Assembly: GCF_025698545.1 (NCBI RefSeq)
Contig: NC_068569.1
Span: 26,288,001 to 26,352,000, forward strand
Direction: 5' to 3'
From: Gossypium raimondii
Lineage: Eukaryota; Streptophyta; Magnoliopsida; Malvales; Malvaceae
DNA: 64,000 bases
The translations under genes were made by a program, and so were the position numbers. Under the pieces are notes generated by a model. It saw nothing but the letters and a program-made list of their open reading frames with translations, searched no databases and was not told the DNA's origin. Below, one piece after another: positions 23,969-35,717 of the stretch; positions within the stretch are counted from its first letter, which is position 1, and each line of letters begins with the position of its first letter.

Positions 23969-26130
23969 CAATAGAACAAGGAAATAACATGAGCAGAGAA
24001 GTTGGGAAGTTGTGTAAGGCAGAATATACTGAGAGGTGGCGGAAGGGAAGTGGGGGCGTTATTCTAAAACAAAGACGCCTATTCGTTTTCAAGGGGATTG
24101 TTTCCGTCTCTTTGTTTGTTTACTGAGAAAAAGACATTGATTTGGGCGGTAAACACCTTAGTAAAGGTCCATATGTTTGTTGGGGGTGAGCTCAAAACTG
24201 TGGACTGAACATTATGGACAAGGAATAAAGGATTCTATCCGAATTGGAAATATTTTGTACAATAAACAAATTTGGTTCAGCTGGATCAGATAGTTTAATA
24301 TTTTGATATTGCTGTAAGAATAAAAAAGAAATGAAAGACAATGGCATGCAAAATCTTTTTAATTTCCTCAATCGATGTGTGGTCCCACATGAGATGTTTG
24401 GTTTTTTGGTGTTCAGGTAACATTGAGTGTTGTTGGAGCAGTCCAGGAATGAAACAAGTGGCTGAGGCTGATGGTTCTTATAAAAAATTATTGACCGAAG
24501 GAACGCGTGTTGTCAGCGAGACGTGTGTCTGAGTCAGCATGCGACATTGTCATCCACATAAACATGGCATCTCATCTAAAACAATGACTATCGCATGAAA
24601 CACATTTCATTCGACCAGTCGGATTCATAAACAAGTAAGTGACTTTTTTAATGTCAACGGGAGATTTCTCTCCTACATCTGAATGTTGCTATTCAAAGGG
24701 TTTTAGGAGTAAAAGAACATTTGTTAAGGTGAGAATGCGTAGAAAGACTTTGTTATTAGTTCTACAGCTATCAACTGTCATGCCAATTGAATGAGAAAAG
24801 CCATTGAATGGGTGGAGTATTGCTTGAAATGTTTGAATCTCATCAATGAGGAGATTAGTAAAACATGCTCAAGTTTTTTTTTTGATTGCTTGCAACTTAA
24901 TTTTTTTATTTCTCATTTACTCTTTTTGCAAACCTTATTTTAATTTTTTTTATTGATTCTTAGTTTTAGAAAGAGCAAATGCAATTTTTTTTAATATAAT
25001 TATAAAATAATATTTTATACACCATTAATGAATAATAACATGATAAATTAAACAAAAATATGGATAACTTATAAATAAATACTACTAATTTTATTTTAAA
25101 ATAATTAAACATTAATCATAACTATTATAAATAAAGATTAATAACTCTCAATTTAGAATTTTGGGTTTAAAGGTCTAAGGTAAATTTAGGATTTTAGGTT
25201 TAGAGTTTTATAGTTTATTTAAAATTAATTATGTTTAAATAAATTTATTAGTATTTATTTTAAGTCCTCTACTGTTTTTGTTTTATTTAATGATGAGATA
25301 TATCATGTTATAATTCATCGATGATGCATAGTACTTATGCACCGATAATGCATCAAATATTCTCCTAACTATAATATATATGAACAAAAAATATAACTTT
25401 ACTATGTAATTTTAATAGTTTTAAATACTATTTAACGTTAATATTATTTCATTTTATATTTTATTATAGAATATTATTTAATATAAATATGGTTTTAATA
25501 ATCTTTCATTTTATTATATCTATATACTCATTTTAATCTAGTGCTTTTAATTTTATCATAGTTGATCTCATTGCTCATCCAAATAAATCTTAAAACAAAT
25601 GTTTTACCTTTAAATTTTTTTAGGCTTGTAGTTGGCATTCCAGACTCCAAACAATATTATCTTTAATGTTTGAATTTATTTTTCTTGGAAGTGAACTGTA
25701 TCTTACTGCAGCACCCAATATTAAAATAAATTATTGAAATAAAATTATATTATTTAATTATTATATGTTCCACTTGAATGCATTCACAGTGGCTTCAACA
25801 AGATGGGTTGGGAGTACAGAGTGTGAGAATAGGCTGACTGATTCTTTCTTTTGTAGTTAGTTTCTCCTTTTTTGTCATTTGAGAAAAAAACCATTAACTC
25901 AAGGAAAGGCTTGAGAATTAATGGAGTCAAATATGCATGGCAGCATAGTATCTCATGAAGGTATTTGGCATGCTCAAGACCTGGGAAAATGACTGACATG
26001 CATGAAACGTAATTCAACTATGTGCTGTATGTATCTTATGTTGTGCCACAATCACAAAGCCAGTTGAGGAAGTTCATTGAGATATTCACGGTTTGAGTTA
26101 CTGGTTTAAGGTGCATAATTTTCTCTATCA
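23969..26130. other. Intergenic region, no supported gene
   Basis: The first 200 bp should hold the promoter and 5' UTR of the F-box/PP2 gene. The rest is AT-rich with only short, unrecognised ORFs (for example 24341-24532 and 25784-26017). No tandem or inverted repeat of note was seen. Confidence 0.5.
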
Positions 26131-26156
26131 TTCGCTTAATATGGTTTTTGGGTTTC

Positions 26157-26534
26157 AGGCCAGGGTACTACTGCTTTCAAAGGGATGCAACACTTGACCG
26201 TGGTTCAGAACCAGTGTATGAAACTGCGTTTTTTTTCAGCAGTGATGACATCCTATTGCGCTGCTATGCTATCAACTTGAATATGGATACTGATGGTTCA
26301 ATTAAATTAGCCACAGAAACTACAAGATTGTCTTTATGGTACCTATGAAAGCTCTAGTCGCTGAAGTGAGAGATTCTTAGAGTCACGCAGGTATGTTTCA
26401 AAGCAATGATCTTAAGGGTTTACAATGGTTTAACAATTCCTCATGCTGGGATTGGCAAGGAACTTTCACCAAATTGTATCTTCCAACTCCATTTGCTGCT
26501 CCGTCAGATTCAGGGGGGACCAAACCAACAGAGG
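26157..26534 (+). pseudogene. Two exon-like coding segments of an unidentified gene (probable relic)
   Basis: After a good acceptor (tttgggtttcag, ending about 26158) an open frame begins PGYYCFQRDATLDRG, includes PVYETAFFFSSDD and CYAINLNMDTDG, and ends at a stop near 26346. A second open segment (about 26393-26534) reads FNNSSCWDWQGTFTKLYLP and PFAAPSD, and closes on GAG|GTAAGT, a strong donor. Residue composition and splice signals look like real exons, but no start codon, upstream exon or continuation was found and I do not recognise the family. It may be a gene fragment left by rearrangement, or part of a gene with exons not identified. It lies tail-to-tail with CP12-3. Confidence 0.4.
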
Positions 26535-26912
26535 TAAGTCCAAAATTTCAGCTGATTTTGATGGATAATCTATCTGGTTTCATCACAAATTTTTCTTTAT
26601 TGTCTTTTGTTACAGGCTCTACCCTAAACTTCAAATTAGTATACTGCTGGAAATAAACAGGCATGCATCCATCCAATACATGATCTAAAATTAAAAAATC
26701 AACAAAGTTTTTTTACAACATAAGTTTCAGCTTGATTGAAAACAACAAAACAATAAAGGATTCACGCCATACAGTTTAGATTAATAACTAAAACCACAAA
26801 TTGACAATTCCCCAACAACAAGGTTCAATTGTTCTAAAGAGGTGCTTAATTCCTTACTATTTTCCCACTAAATAACAATAGGCAGATCTAGAAAATGATA
26901 TTCATTTTCCCA

Positions 26913-27323
26913 TCAATCTTCATAGATCTTACACTCTTCAGTCTCAGGATTTTCCTGGCAAAACGACTCCAAAGGATCTTTCTTTTCTATTTCAAGTCTA
27001 AGCCTAAGATCAGCCTTAGCTTGACTTACCTCTTCGACCTCGTCCCAAGCAACTTTGCACTCATCAGATGTCTCATCTCCTTCACAAACTTGCTTAGCTT
27101 CTGTAACTTTTTTCTCAATCATCTCAGTTAGCTTCTTTTCCCTCATTTGAGTTCCTTTGTATTTGGCTGCTCCCATTGCTTTGACTGTCATTCTCGATGC
27201 CCTTCTTTCACCTTTGTTATTACACTGAAAGTAAGCCCAAGACAGCCTTGGATTTGAAGAAAAAGATGATGTCGGGTTCTTTTCTAGGGTCCCTGTCAGT
27301 GAGTTAAACCTTAGAGTTGCCAT
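26913..27323 (-). CDS. CP12-3: Calvin-cycle regulator CP12 (CP12-3 type), chloroplast
   Basis: An intronless 136-residue ORF with ATG at 27321-27323. CP12 is a small, largely disordered chloroplast protein that links GAPDH and phosphoribulokinase into an inactive complex in the dark and releases them when thioredoxin reduces it. Residues 1 to about 48 look like a transit peptide (Ser, Thr and Arg-rich, few acids). The mature part keeps both redox cysteine pairs, C80/C89 (VCEGDETSDEC) and C122/C131 (FCQENPETEEC), the AWDEVEE core at 92-98, and the C-terminal IYED tail that contacts GAPDH. The MREKKLTEMIEKKV stretch before the core and the DPLESFCQENPET block match CP12-3 rather than CP12-1/2 from memory. 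The sequence gives no sign of damage. Confidence 0.95.
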   Translation of the reverse strand: MATLRFNSLTGTLEKNPTSSFSSNPRLSWAYFQCNNKGERRASRMTVKAMGAAKYKGTQMREKKLTEMIEKKVTEAKQVCEGDETSDECKVAWDEVEEVSQAKADLRLRLEIEKKDPLESFCQENPETEECKIYED

Positions 27324-28271
27324 GCCTGAAGTCTGGTATACAACCTTCTTTTTTTTTGGGTTAAATGGAGTTTGTGGGGGGTTGTTTGATCAAGGAATAG
27401 GGGGTCTTTGTCATGTTCAAGAAGAGGATAGATGAAAGAGAAGGAAAAGAGGGTTTATGAAACGACGGATGAATTGTGATCAGCATTAAGGCTGGTGAGG
27501 AAAAGATGGTAAAATCATACTCTTAGTCCTTATACCATGTGTAAATTGTAAATTTAATTTTTAGATTTTAATTTAGTTCATTTTAGTCCTTATACTTTTT
27601 TAATTTTAAAATTTCAATCTTAACACTAATCATATATGCTCTTCTTGATAATGTGGTAAAATCATACTCTTAGTCTTTATACTATGTGGTATTTTTTTTA
27701 AAATAATTTCATTATAGGTTTTGATCATATCTGATCTTCTTGACATAATGTCTAAAACTAGGCATAGCCCCTCCCCAACCCAGAAGTAAGAAGATAATGC
27801 ACTTAAATGCACTCAAACTCACGTTTTCCTACATTGGCAACAATACCCATGCCAATTGAGCTAAGACTCAATCGGCGATATGGTATTTTTAAATAACGTG
27901 ATATATTCGTTTAGCTCATTGTACTTTAAAATTTTTTTGCATTTAGCCCGACTTGATATTATACTTTATTTAATGATTAAAAGCAATATTTGAACTCACC
28001 CGATCTGGTCATCGGACCCAAACTATAGGATGCTATAACAATTAATGGAACAGTTACGTGAAAAAACTAAATTCAAGAATATCAAATTACATGCAATTAT
28101 ACATATATCATGCATAACAAACAAAACTGAGTTTTAGTCAAGCTTACGAAAACTCTAAAATTGACTCGAAGACAAATAGAGATCAAATTGTAACATTTAT
28201 AAAATTTATGGGTCAATATAAAAAATAAGAGTCACGCGACCGTGTGTCTAAGTTGTGCGTCTCACGGAGGT
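27324..28271. other. Upstream flank of CP12-3 with dispersed repeat fragments
   Basis: No gene. A 'ggtaaaatcatactcttagtc' block occurs twice, at 27508 and 27655, 147 bp apart in the same orientation. From about 27960 to 28330 phrases such as 'gtcacgcgaccgtgtg' and 'cacacagccgtatt' resemble degraded Ty3 LTR or leader sequence, but this is a weak call. Confidence 0.45.
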
Positions 28272-28519
28272 CATGTGGCACAAAATCGACCTTGTTCACC
28301 AATAGTCACACAGCCGTATTATTAGACCTTGTTAGTAATTTAACTAAATCTATTTCATAAAATTGATATTGTTTAACTATTAAAAAAGGATTAATCATGT
28401 GGCACAAAATCGACCTTGTTCACCAATAGTCACACAGCCGTATTATTAGACCATGTTAGTAATTTAACTAAATCTATTTCATAAAATTGATATTGTTTAA
28501 CTATTAAAAAAGGAATTAA
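28272..28519. repeat. Tandem duplication, 124-bp unit, two copies
   Basis: The copies start at 28272 and 28396 with the same 'catgtggcacaaaatcgacc'. By eye they differ mainly by one substitution (accttg against accatg) and an A insertion near the end. The near-identity implies a recent local duplication. Confidence 0.9.
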
Positions 28520-28681
28520 TTTATTATTTTTCTATAAATAGAAATATTTGTAACACATACAATAAAATAATGGAATAAATTATTGTATTTGCGGTTTGTG
28601 TTTGGTTTAATCAAGTAGCATTCTCCTCCACATATATCACGCAAAGTCCACACGTTTCAAAGAGAACAATGACTGCTTGTT

Positions 28682-28711
28682 TGGTGATGGTGATGGTGAT
28701 GGTGATGGTGA
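28682..28711. repeat. (TGGTGA)n microsatellite
   Basis: Five consecutive hexamers of TGGTGA; no coding frame is associated with it. Confidence 0.9.
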
Positions 28712-29162
28712 GTAGGACCACGCCAATGCCCCATTTCCTCTTCTTGTCTTCACTTTTTTGCATTTGAATACGATTACTTAAATTTAAAATATTTTGGTTT
28801 ATTTAAAAGGTTTAAACTATCATTTTTCTCATTTTAATATATATTTTCTTCAATTCTGTCCAATTTTAATAATAAAAAAATTGAAATGTTATATAATTAG
28901 AATGTTTCATATAGCACTTCAATACAATTATAAAGTGTCATGTGGTATTTGTATGTATTAAAATAAAAATAAATATTATAAAGAAATCTAAAAGTAATTT
29001 ATAAAATAAGAATATAATTAAAAGTTTTAGAAGTTACCTCTGACTTTGACCGGGGCAAATATTGTTTCGAGCCCATTTTGAAAAACGAGTTAGATTTTGG
29101 GTATTGCCCTTTTTTAAATGAGATTAATAGTTTTGTAGGATTTGAATAATACCTTCATACTG

Positions 29163-29362
29163 ATTAATTGACCGAAAAAGTCCTTTTTTTATCAAAAAAA
29201 TTATAGAAATAGATCGTTTTTTTTAATGACAGGAATGATCTGTTTTTATAAAAACGCAATGAACTAGCATCATTTTTAGGGGATACGCAGAAAAGCGTGC
29301 CCAGTTCAACGTTTTTTTCTTGATGTTAGGTAAAACGCGCTGATGTGGAAGTACTTTTTAAA
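29163..29362 (+). repeat. Left terminal inverted repeat of the MULE
   Basis: The inverted partner is 34344-34572. Pairing is imperfect but collinear. Just inside, a 97-bp block occurs twice in direct orientation (29631-29727 and 29817-29912), sharing 'tagaggaaaaa' and 'aaagtactgaaaac'; a partial inverted copy follows near 29925. Confidence 0.8.
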
Positions 29363-30217
29363 AAAACGTTCACGTGAGCATGCTTTTACTCGTGTTTTTC
29401 CAGTTATGGTTTTGTTAAAATTTTTAATTATTTAGGGTTAAGATTTAGGGTTTAAGATTTATGAAATTAAGGTTTAGGATTTTTTATTTTTAAAGTGTCT
29501 AAGTTTAGGATTTCTTTTATTTTTTAGGGTTTAAGGGGTCTAAAAAAATAATTTGTATAGGATGGATTTTGAAAAAAATAGTTTTGAGGGGATGAGTTCT
29601 AAAGAAATAATCTTGACGAGATAGGTTGAGGTTTGTAGAGGAAAAACGCTCCAAGCAGGATGCATTGTCAGCAAAAGTACTGAAAACATTTTCAACTGGA
29701 TGCCTTTTTCAGTACTGTTGCTTCTGAGAAAATAAATTTGATGAGATGGTTCTGAAAAAAAATCTCAAGATTCTCGGGATGAGGTTTGTGAAAAATTCCC
29801 CAAATAGTGGAGGTTGAGGTTTCTAGAGGAAAAATGCTCCAAGTAGGATGAATTGTTAGCTAAAGTACTGAAAACGCTTCCAACTAGATATCCTTTTTAG
29901 TATTACTTCTGATAGTGCGTCTTGTTTGAAGTGTTTTTCCTCTACAATTTTCAACCCCCACTATCCGGGGCATTTTACAGAAAGGAGTGGGACGCATTCC
30001 CTTAGGCTATAAATGACTCATATTTCAGCCTCTAATGGCATAAGTTGAAGCAATAAAAATTGAAGAAATTCAGAAGAATTAAAGTTTAGAAGAATAGAAG
30101 TTGGGGTTGAAGGTATAAGTTGATTTTTCGTGTTAATATTTACGTGAAGCATTATATTTATTGCATAATGTTTTGATTTTCGTGTTTTAATTTTTTTGAT
30201 AGATAAATTAGTTGAAA

Positions 30218-32226
30218 ATGAGTGGACGAATTAATGCTATTATTTATTATGATAGTGAGGTCTGTGACACAGAGAACGACGTGACTTTTTTTATTGGAGA
30301 ACACATCGCAATTGGCTTTTAATTAGAACATAGAGTTGACAGAATTGGGTTAACTTCCACGTGGTTAAATCCAAATTTGAGAAGTTTGAGGGGAAGTGTG
30401 TAGTCCCAAACGGCAGCTGCTAATGGAAAATCATGGCTTCTGTTAGGAAGAAGATAAGGTTATAGATGATTAAAAAGTTCACCAGTCCGCATACATGTGT
30501 TGCCTTGGGCACATTATCATTGGGTTATTAGGGTTTTATTTAGGGTTTAAAATTATTTCCAATTTAATTTTGACGGACTCGTTGGGTTGCAGATGTTTCA
30601 TGAGATCATCCGAAGTTGGATTTAGATATGATCGCGGACCTAATACTACCAATGTGAAAGAGGATCTGAGGACTAACATGTCAGTTTTAATTGCCAATAT
30701 TCGCAGCCAATTCAACTATACGCCTTCGTACCATAAGGCGTGGATAGCTAAACAGAATGCCTCAAAGAAGATGCACAATGGGTGGGACGCGTCATTTAAC
30801 GAGGTATGGCAGTGATGTCAAGTGCTGGAGAGGTACATACTTGGTTGCATAACAGATCTTGAAACAGGTTTCGCATACTACAACGATCGCTTACTCCACG
30901 GGTGTTGAGTGTTCGAGCGTCTGTTTTGGACCTTCAAACAATGCCAAGATGCATTCCAGTACTGCAAGCCTTTGACACAAATAGATAGTACCTTCATGTA
31001 TGGAAGATATACCCATCGGCTGTTATTAGCTGTGACATAGGATGGTAATCGGAAAATCCTTCTAATTGCGTTTGCAATAACATCGGGGTAGAAAATAGAC
31101 GACTGAGATTTATTTTTTCTAGGTTGAGGAGGCATGTCTGCCCCTAACTTGATACATGCGTCATCTCGGATCAGGGAGCTGGAATATTATCCATAATTAA
31201 ATGACAGGGAAACCTTTGAGGTCGTACACACCATCGGTACTATCTACAACACGTTGCATCTAATTATTACCAGCAATATCAGTCTACCATTGAGCGACAA
31301 CAAGTGATGAACACGGGTATTTGATTGCCACCAGTTGTAATGTTCCATTTGTATTTTTATATTTTTTTGGTATGTAATCGTTACATGCACTTAAATTGAC
31401 ATGGTACAAGATCACGAATGACTGTTTTCATGAAATGTTGACAATTTACGGTCAACCAACTTGACAGGGGCAACATATCTCGGAAACATACCATTCGAAT
31501 AGTGGACACAAGTATACGACGTCGGGCTACTACGATATGACCACATGACATCAAACCTGGCGAAATGCATCAATTCTATTTTAAAGGGAACCCATCATTT
31601 GCTGATAATCGTAGTTGTGAAAGAGATATACTTTTGTCTGGCGGAACTATTCCCAAAGCAAGTGGCAAGTTATGTCGGGCAATTGCAAAGAGGTCATGTA
31701 TAGTGCCCGACGGTAATGGAAGAAAGTAATAAAGGTAAGGCATGAGCAAACTGCATGCACAAAATTTTTCACTTGAGCGGTGACCTATGGTTTCAGGTGG
31801 CGGAGTTCGACAAGTCGGATCAAGGTATTGTCAGAGGATGTACCGGGTACACATGAGAAATAGAACTTACAATTGTGAGATATTTAATGCACTTATCCAT
31901 GTGCTCATGCAATTGCATGTTGTATGAATATTTGTTTGAATCCAATGGGCTTTGTCGACGAATTGTACAAATTAGAAAACTCATACAACGTGTGGATACA
32001 TGTATTCCAATTGATTCCAGATGAACGTAAGTGGTCACCTATACCGTTTGTTCAATTTAAGTTGTTACCTGATAAAGATCTGCGTCGCAAACTAAAAGGT
32101 TGATCGTGCTCGACTCGAATACGTAACAACATAGATATTCGTGAATGTTCAAACCAATAGAGGTTATGCGGGTGGTGTGAGAACCCAGGTCATACAATGC
32201 CGTCCTGTCCACATCAAAGTTAAACA
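30218..32226 (+). pseudogene. mudrA-type MULE transposase, degraded
   Basis: ATG at 30218 (MSGRINAIIYYDSE), like the PB1-like start of plant MULE transposases. A central part (about 30590-30815) reads as the pre-catalytic region (DLRTNMSVLIANIRSQF, PSYHKAWIAKQNA). The first DDE-type aspartate lies in KPLTQIDSTFMYGRY (Asp codon near 30984), followed by LLLAVT and IAFAIT. A SWIM-like segment (about 31840-31930, CEIF...IACCMN after a frameshift) and a CCHC knuckle CGWCENPGHTMPSC (about 32167-32208) close the protein. Stops occur after IGF, after EVWQ, around SG*KIDD and elsewhere, and one frameshift splits the SWIM region. The enzyme would excise and insert MULEs; this copy cannot. Confidence 0.82.
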
Positions 32227-32639
32227 TTGTAATATGTCTTCATGAGAATTGTTAGCCATTGTTAATCCAAAATAAATTTAATACTTGTTCATGTGAATTT
32301 TTAACAAAAACATTTGATATTTCTATTCACATCAAATCTTATTGCAATGCTATATGAAAATATACTGCATATGAAAATATTCAACGCAAATTCAAATTTC
32401 GATTAGGATTTAATGGATAGTTAAATTAGATAGTGTACAAAAAAATATTCAAAAGATTTTATATTAATTTAAATGATGCAATTTACAATTCATCAGTGCA
32501 TATACCAGTAGGAATCTGTGTCACATCGGAATGGTCGACGGTTACACACTGGATTCCTTCTAGGTTTAGCTTCTGGCCGAGGTTGTGGTTGTTGGGGTCT
32601 GCCTTTGGTCTATGTAAATCCTTACATTCGTGCAACCTC

Positions 32640-34075
32640 TAGTTTATACATGGATGGTTAAGAAGATGACCTACCTTGATAGAACAAAAATACTGGAGGT
32701 GTTTACGTCACCCACGGCGATACAGATCATCAAGCTCCTAAGGTGCCACAGGAATCGATTGTCGAAATCTGAACTGTTGCAACACTCTATCCACCTTGTG
32801 CATCTTGACAGTAGCATATACTACCAACTAGGCCTTAACGTGCCAGACGTTGAGATTCACAAAGAATTCCTCAAGAATTACTACCCGAATTATCGAGTCC
32901 TTGTATGGTGTCCATTCAAACTATATGAATGTAATAAAAACACTAGTTATATATACTACTAATTATTAAATACTAAATACTAAATACTAAATACGAAATC
33001 GACTACGTTATTTTTATATAGTTCAAATATAAATAAATACATACATCCGCTTCCTATCGTTGGTCCAATAGAAGTTATATATCTTCAAACTCGGTAGGTA
33101 ATCTCACGTGACTCGAGGCATGGTTCCACCTAATTAAATAGCTTATTAGCATAATAATTTTATTCTAAATCAATTTAATAATGGTAATATATACTGAATT
33201 TTACCTTGTTATGAGTGAAAATGTATAAAGGTAGTCCACTCGAAGACGTAAAAATAGAAGGCGATATTGAGCCTATGATTGTAGTAGTAAATGACAACCA
33301 CCAATCTTGATTTTTCCTAGTTTCGTCGCCCGACACATCTCCCTAGACAATATCACCAACACTGCGGACCTCCAATTGAGTTCGCCAGCCTATCTAAAAT
33401 CGACGAGTTTCAGCAGTCACCTTAGATGTACAAAGTTTCATGACTTATCATGCATCAGAATACCCCCGATAATCTGAAAGATGTACGCTCGAGCATATCG
33501 TAGTCTTCTCTCTTTAGTAGAATCGTTCACCAGCTCCGTGAAATTATTTTGTAACTAGGCCATTTTAATTCGACCTACAGTAATTATCTTTGGTACCACA
33601 CCCAAAATTTCGTAACAAACGGTCCACCAATTAGCAGACTGAATAGACCCGGTGACTATCGATCTGTCCACGGGTAACCCTAACTATAACTGCACGTCAT
33701 CTAGAGTGATAGTACACTCACCGCATGGAAGATGGAATATGTGCGTGTGTCTGGTCTCCACCTCTCCACCAACGCAGTTAGGAGTTTCAGGTCCAACTTA
33801 CACCCCCAGCCTAAGTAGGTCACATTGAAAAAACCACCTTCCCTCAAGTATGTTTCGATCAACAGTGATAGAGGACCGAATAGATTACGAATATGAATTG
33901 CAAAATTCGATCTTCCACCTATTTACATAAAAAGTTATAAAAAATATTAAGTTCAATTATAACTATGAAATAAAAAAATTTTAAAAATCTAAAAATTATT
34001 AAAAATTATTCTTACCATTTGCAATTGATTGACAGAGATGTGCTTGTCATCAAGACGGATTAGAAACCTGGCCAT
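32640..34075 (-). pseudogene. Plant mobile domain (MAIN-like) gene remnant inside the MULE
   Basis: Convergent to the transposase. Exon 1 (34075-34016) encodes the MARFLIRLDDKHIS start and ends at GT. Exon 2 (33918-33205) carries PLSLLIETYLREGGFF, KLLTALVERWRPDT, a shifted LPCGECTITLDDVQL block, TGSIQSANW and REMCRATK. Exon 3 starts at 33129 (WNHASSHVRLPTEFEDI). The last part (about 32937-32660) has FEWTPYKD, NVWHVKA and VDRVLQQFRFRQSIP. This order and these blocks are those of PMD proteins such as MAIN/MAIL1, often mis-annotated as 'phosphatase 7 long form homolog'. At least one frameshift and many stops show decay. PMD proteins act in gene and transposon silencing in the nucleus, and PMD genes are known to travel in plant transposons. 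Confidence 0.85.
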
Positions 34076-34343
34076 TGCTAAATTGAATACGGACAAATTT
34101 TTAATAAAAAATACCATTTCTTGGAATTACTTATAAAAGAATAATAAAAATATTAACTTAGATAAAAATAGAATTTAGGATTGTAATTGTAGACCTTTTT
34201 GAGAATTGTGAGAAATTAGGAGAGAATATTATGAGAATTGTCTGTGAAAAATGTGATGGGGGTTTATCCTTTTTTGTCTAGACTGTTGAGGGTCTAATGA
34301 CTAGTTCAAATAGCCATTGGAGTTGACCGTTGGAGCACAGACA

Positions 34344-34572
34344 AAAGTGCGCCAACATGGACGCTTTTTTGAAAAGCGCTTCCACATAGCGTGTTTTACT
34401 TGACATTAGGGAAAAAAGCACTGAGCTAGACGTGTTTTTCTGTGTTTCCCCTAAAAACAACGCCAGCTTAGTGCGTTTTAGTAAAAACGGACCATTCCCG
34501 TTATTTTAAAAAAAAATGACCCATTTTCTTAATTTTTTTTGGAAATGGGCCTTTTCAGGTCATTTGGTATTT
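34344..34572 (-). repeat. Right terminal inverted repeat of the MULE
   Basis: Inverted partner of 29163-29362. A short fragment just inside it opens as ORF 34278-34460 on the minus strand but is only TIR sequence. Confidence 0.8.
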
Positions 34573-35714
34573 TATACTAACTTGAATTTATTGAGTTGGT
34601 TAATTATTCATTAGTATTTTGTAAGTATCAAAGTTTAGGATTTACCAAAAGTTAATTTCATTTTGCGAGTGATCTATAAATACCATTATTAGCTTTTTAA
34701 ATTTAGGTTATAGTGAGACTAAAGACGCACACATGATAATTGCATATGATGAGTTTTAAGCCTGAGTACTTCAAATTTAGGTCATATGCGAAGCCAGGAA
34801 CTTTGTATTGGAGGGGTCGAAATGAAATTAAAAAATTTGAAAGGTCAAATTCAAAATTATTTATGCTAAAATGGTAGAAATTAAATTATTAATATTTGAA
34901 AGTGACCAAAAATGTAATTTTTCCATATTATTAAAAAGCTAAAAGAATTATATTGAATAATTAAATTTCAAAGGTACTAAAAAAAATATTATACCTTTTC
35001 GCCAATGGGGGCTAGGACCATGCCTTTGACATGGGTTGCATACAAAAGCTCGTGACCAAGGCGCACACTAATAACCTTAGTTGCTTTTATGGATGTTTGG
35101 GGTCGCTTAGCCTACCAGGACTGGTCCAATACTAGAAAGATTCAAGGTTTATCTACTTGAAGTCTAGTGAAAATGTAAACACTCTAATAATTTGTATTTT
35201 ACCATGTAATTTTGTAATTCTAAGGATAAGATTATACAAATAGTTTAAATTTCTTAGTACTCTATCTTGTAGATATGTTTGAATTTAAGCTGTTGATGTA
35301 ATTTGATCTACACCATTGAATGTAGGGAAGTTCAATTATAAATAAAAGCATTCCCCGACCTCATTTGTAATCATCCAGTTTTGTGTAATCAAATTGAGAA
35401 AGCATTTACTTTGAAAGTTTTGTTGTGCCTCTTTTTTCTTTTGTTGCTTATTGCTTGTGTATATAATTGGTGCCTTAGAAATTTTTCATTGAGATTCTTT
35501 TACGTTATAGTCTAGGTCCATTGTATTTGCCCTCTTTGATTACACCCGTCACCCTTGCATCTAAGTGTTAAACAAAAGTTGTAATTACATTCCAAACAAG
35601 TTCTAAAATATATGTAATTTAAAATATATTATATAAAACTGTTTTTATATGCTATAAGTTATATAAAAATAATATATATTATGTAATTAAAAAACAAGTT
35701 TAGCCGAAGTAAAC
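34573..35714. other. Non-coding repeat-like DNA
   Basis: No gene. About 34800-35030 ('aactttgtattggaggggtcg', then 'ccaatgggggctaggaccat') looks like an old dispersed repeat. About 35290-35470 contains a TATA-like 'aattataaataaaag' followed by a T/G-rich stretch and could be a Copia-type LTR remnant; no TG...CA borders were found. Confidence 0.4.
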
Positions 35715-35717
35715 TTA

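Larger units (their letters stand above)
29163..34572. mobile_element. Mutator-like element (MULE), about 5.4 kb, with captured PMD gene
   Basis: The ends are inverted repeats of roughly 200 bp: the left arm (about 29163-29362) and right arm (about 34344-34572) share GACC(G/T)GAAAA, 'gggaatg(g/a)tc', 'aaaaacgc', 'tttttaggg(g/a)a' and 'taaaacacgct'-like blocks in the same order. Inside are a decayed mudrA-type transposase (+, 30218-32226) and a decayed PMD gene (-, 34075-32640). Flanking 9-mers TCATACTGA and TTATACTAA match at 7 of 9 positions, a tentative target duplication of MULE length. Both ORFs carry several stops, so the copy is inactive. Confidence 0.85.

Noticed and set aside
32433..32962. 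Plus-strand ORFs at the right half of the MULE
   Set aside because: They are antisense to the PMD gene remnant, which explains the sequence better on the minus strand.
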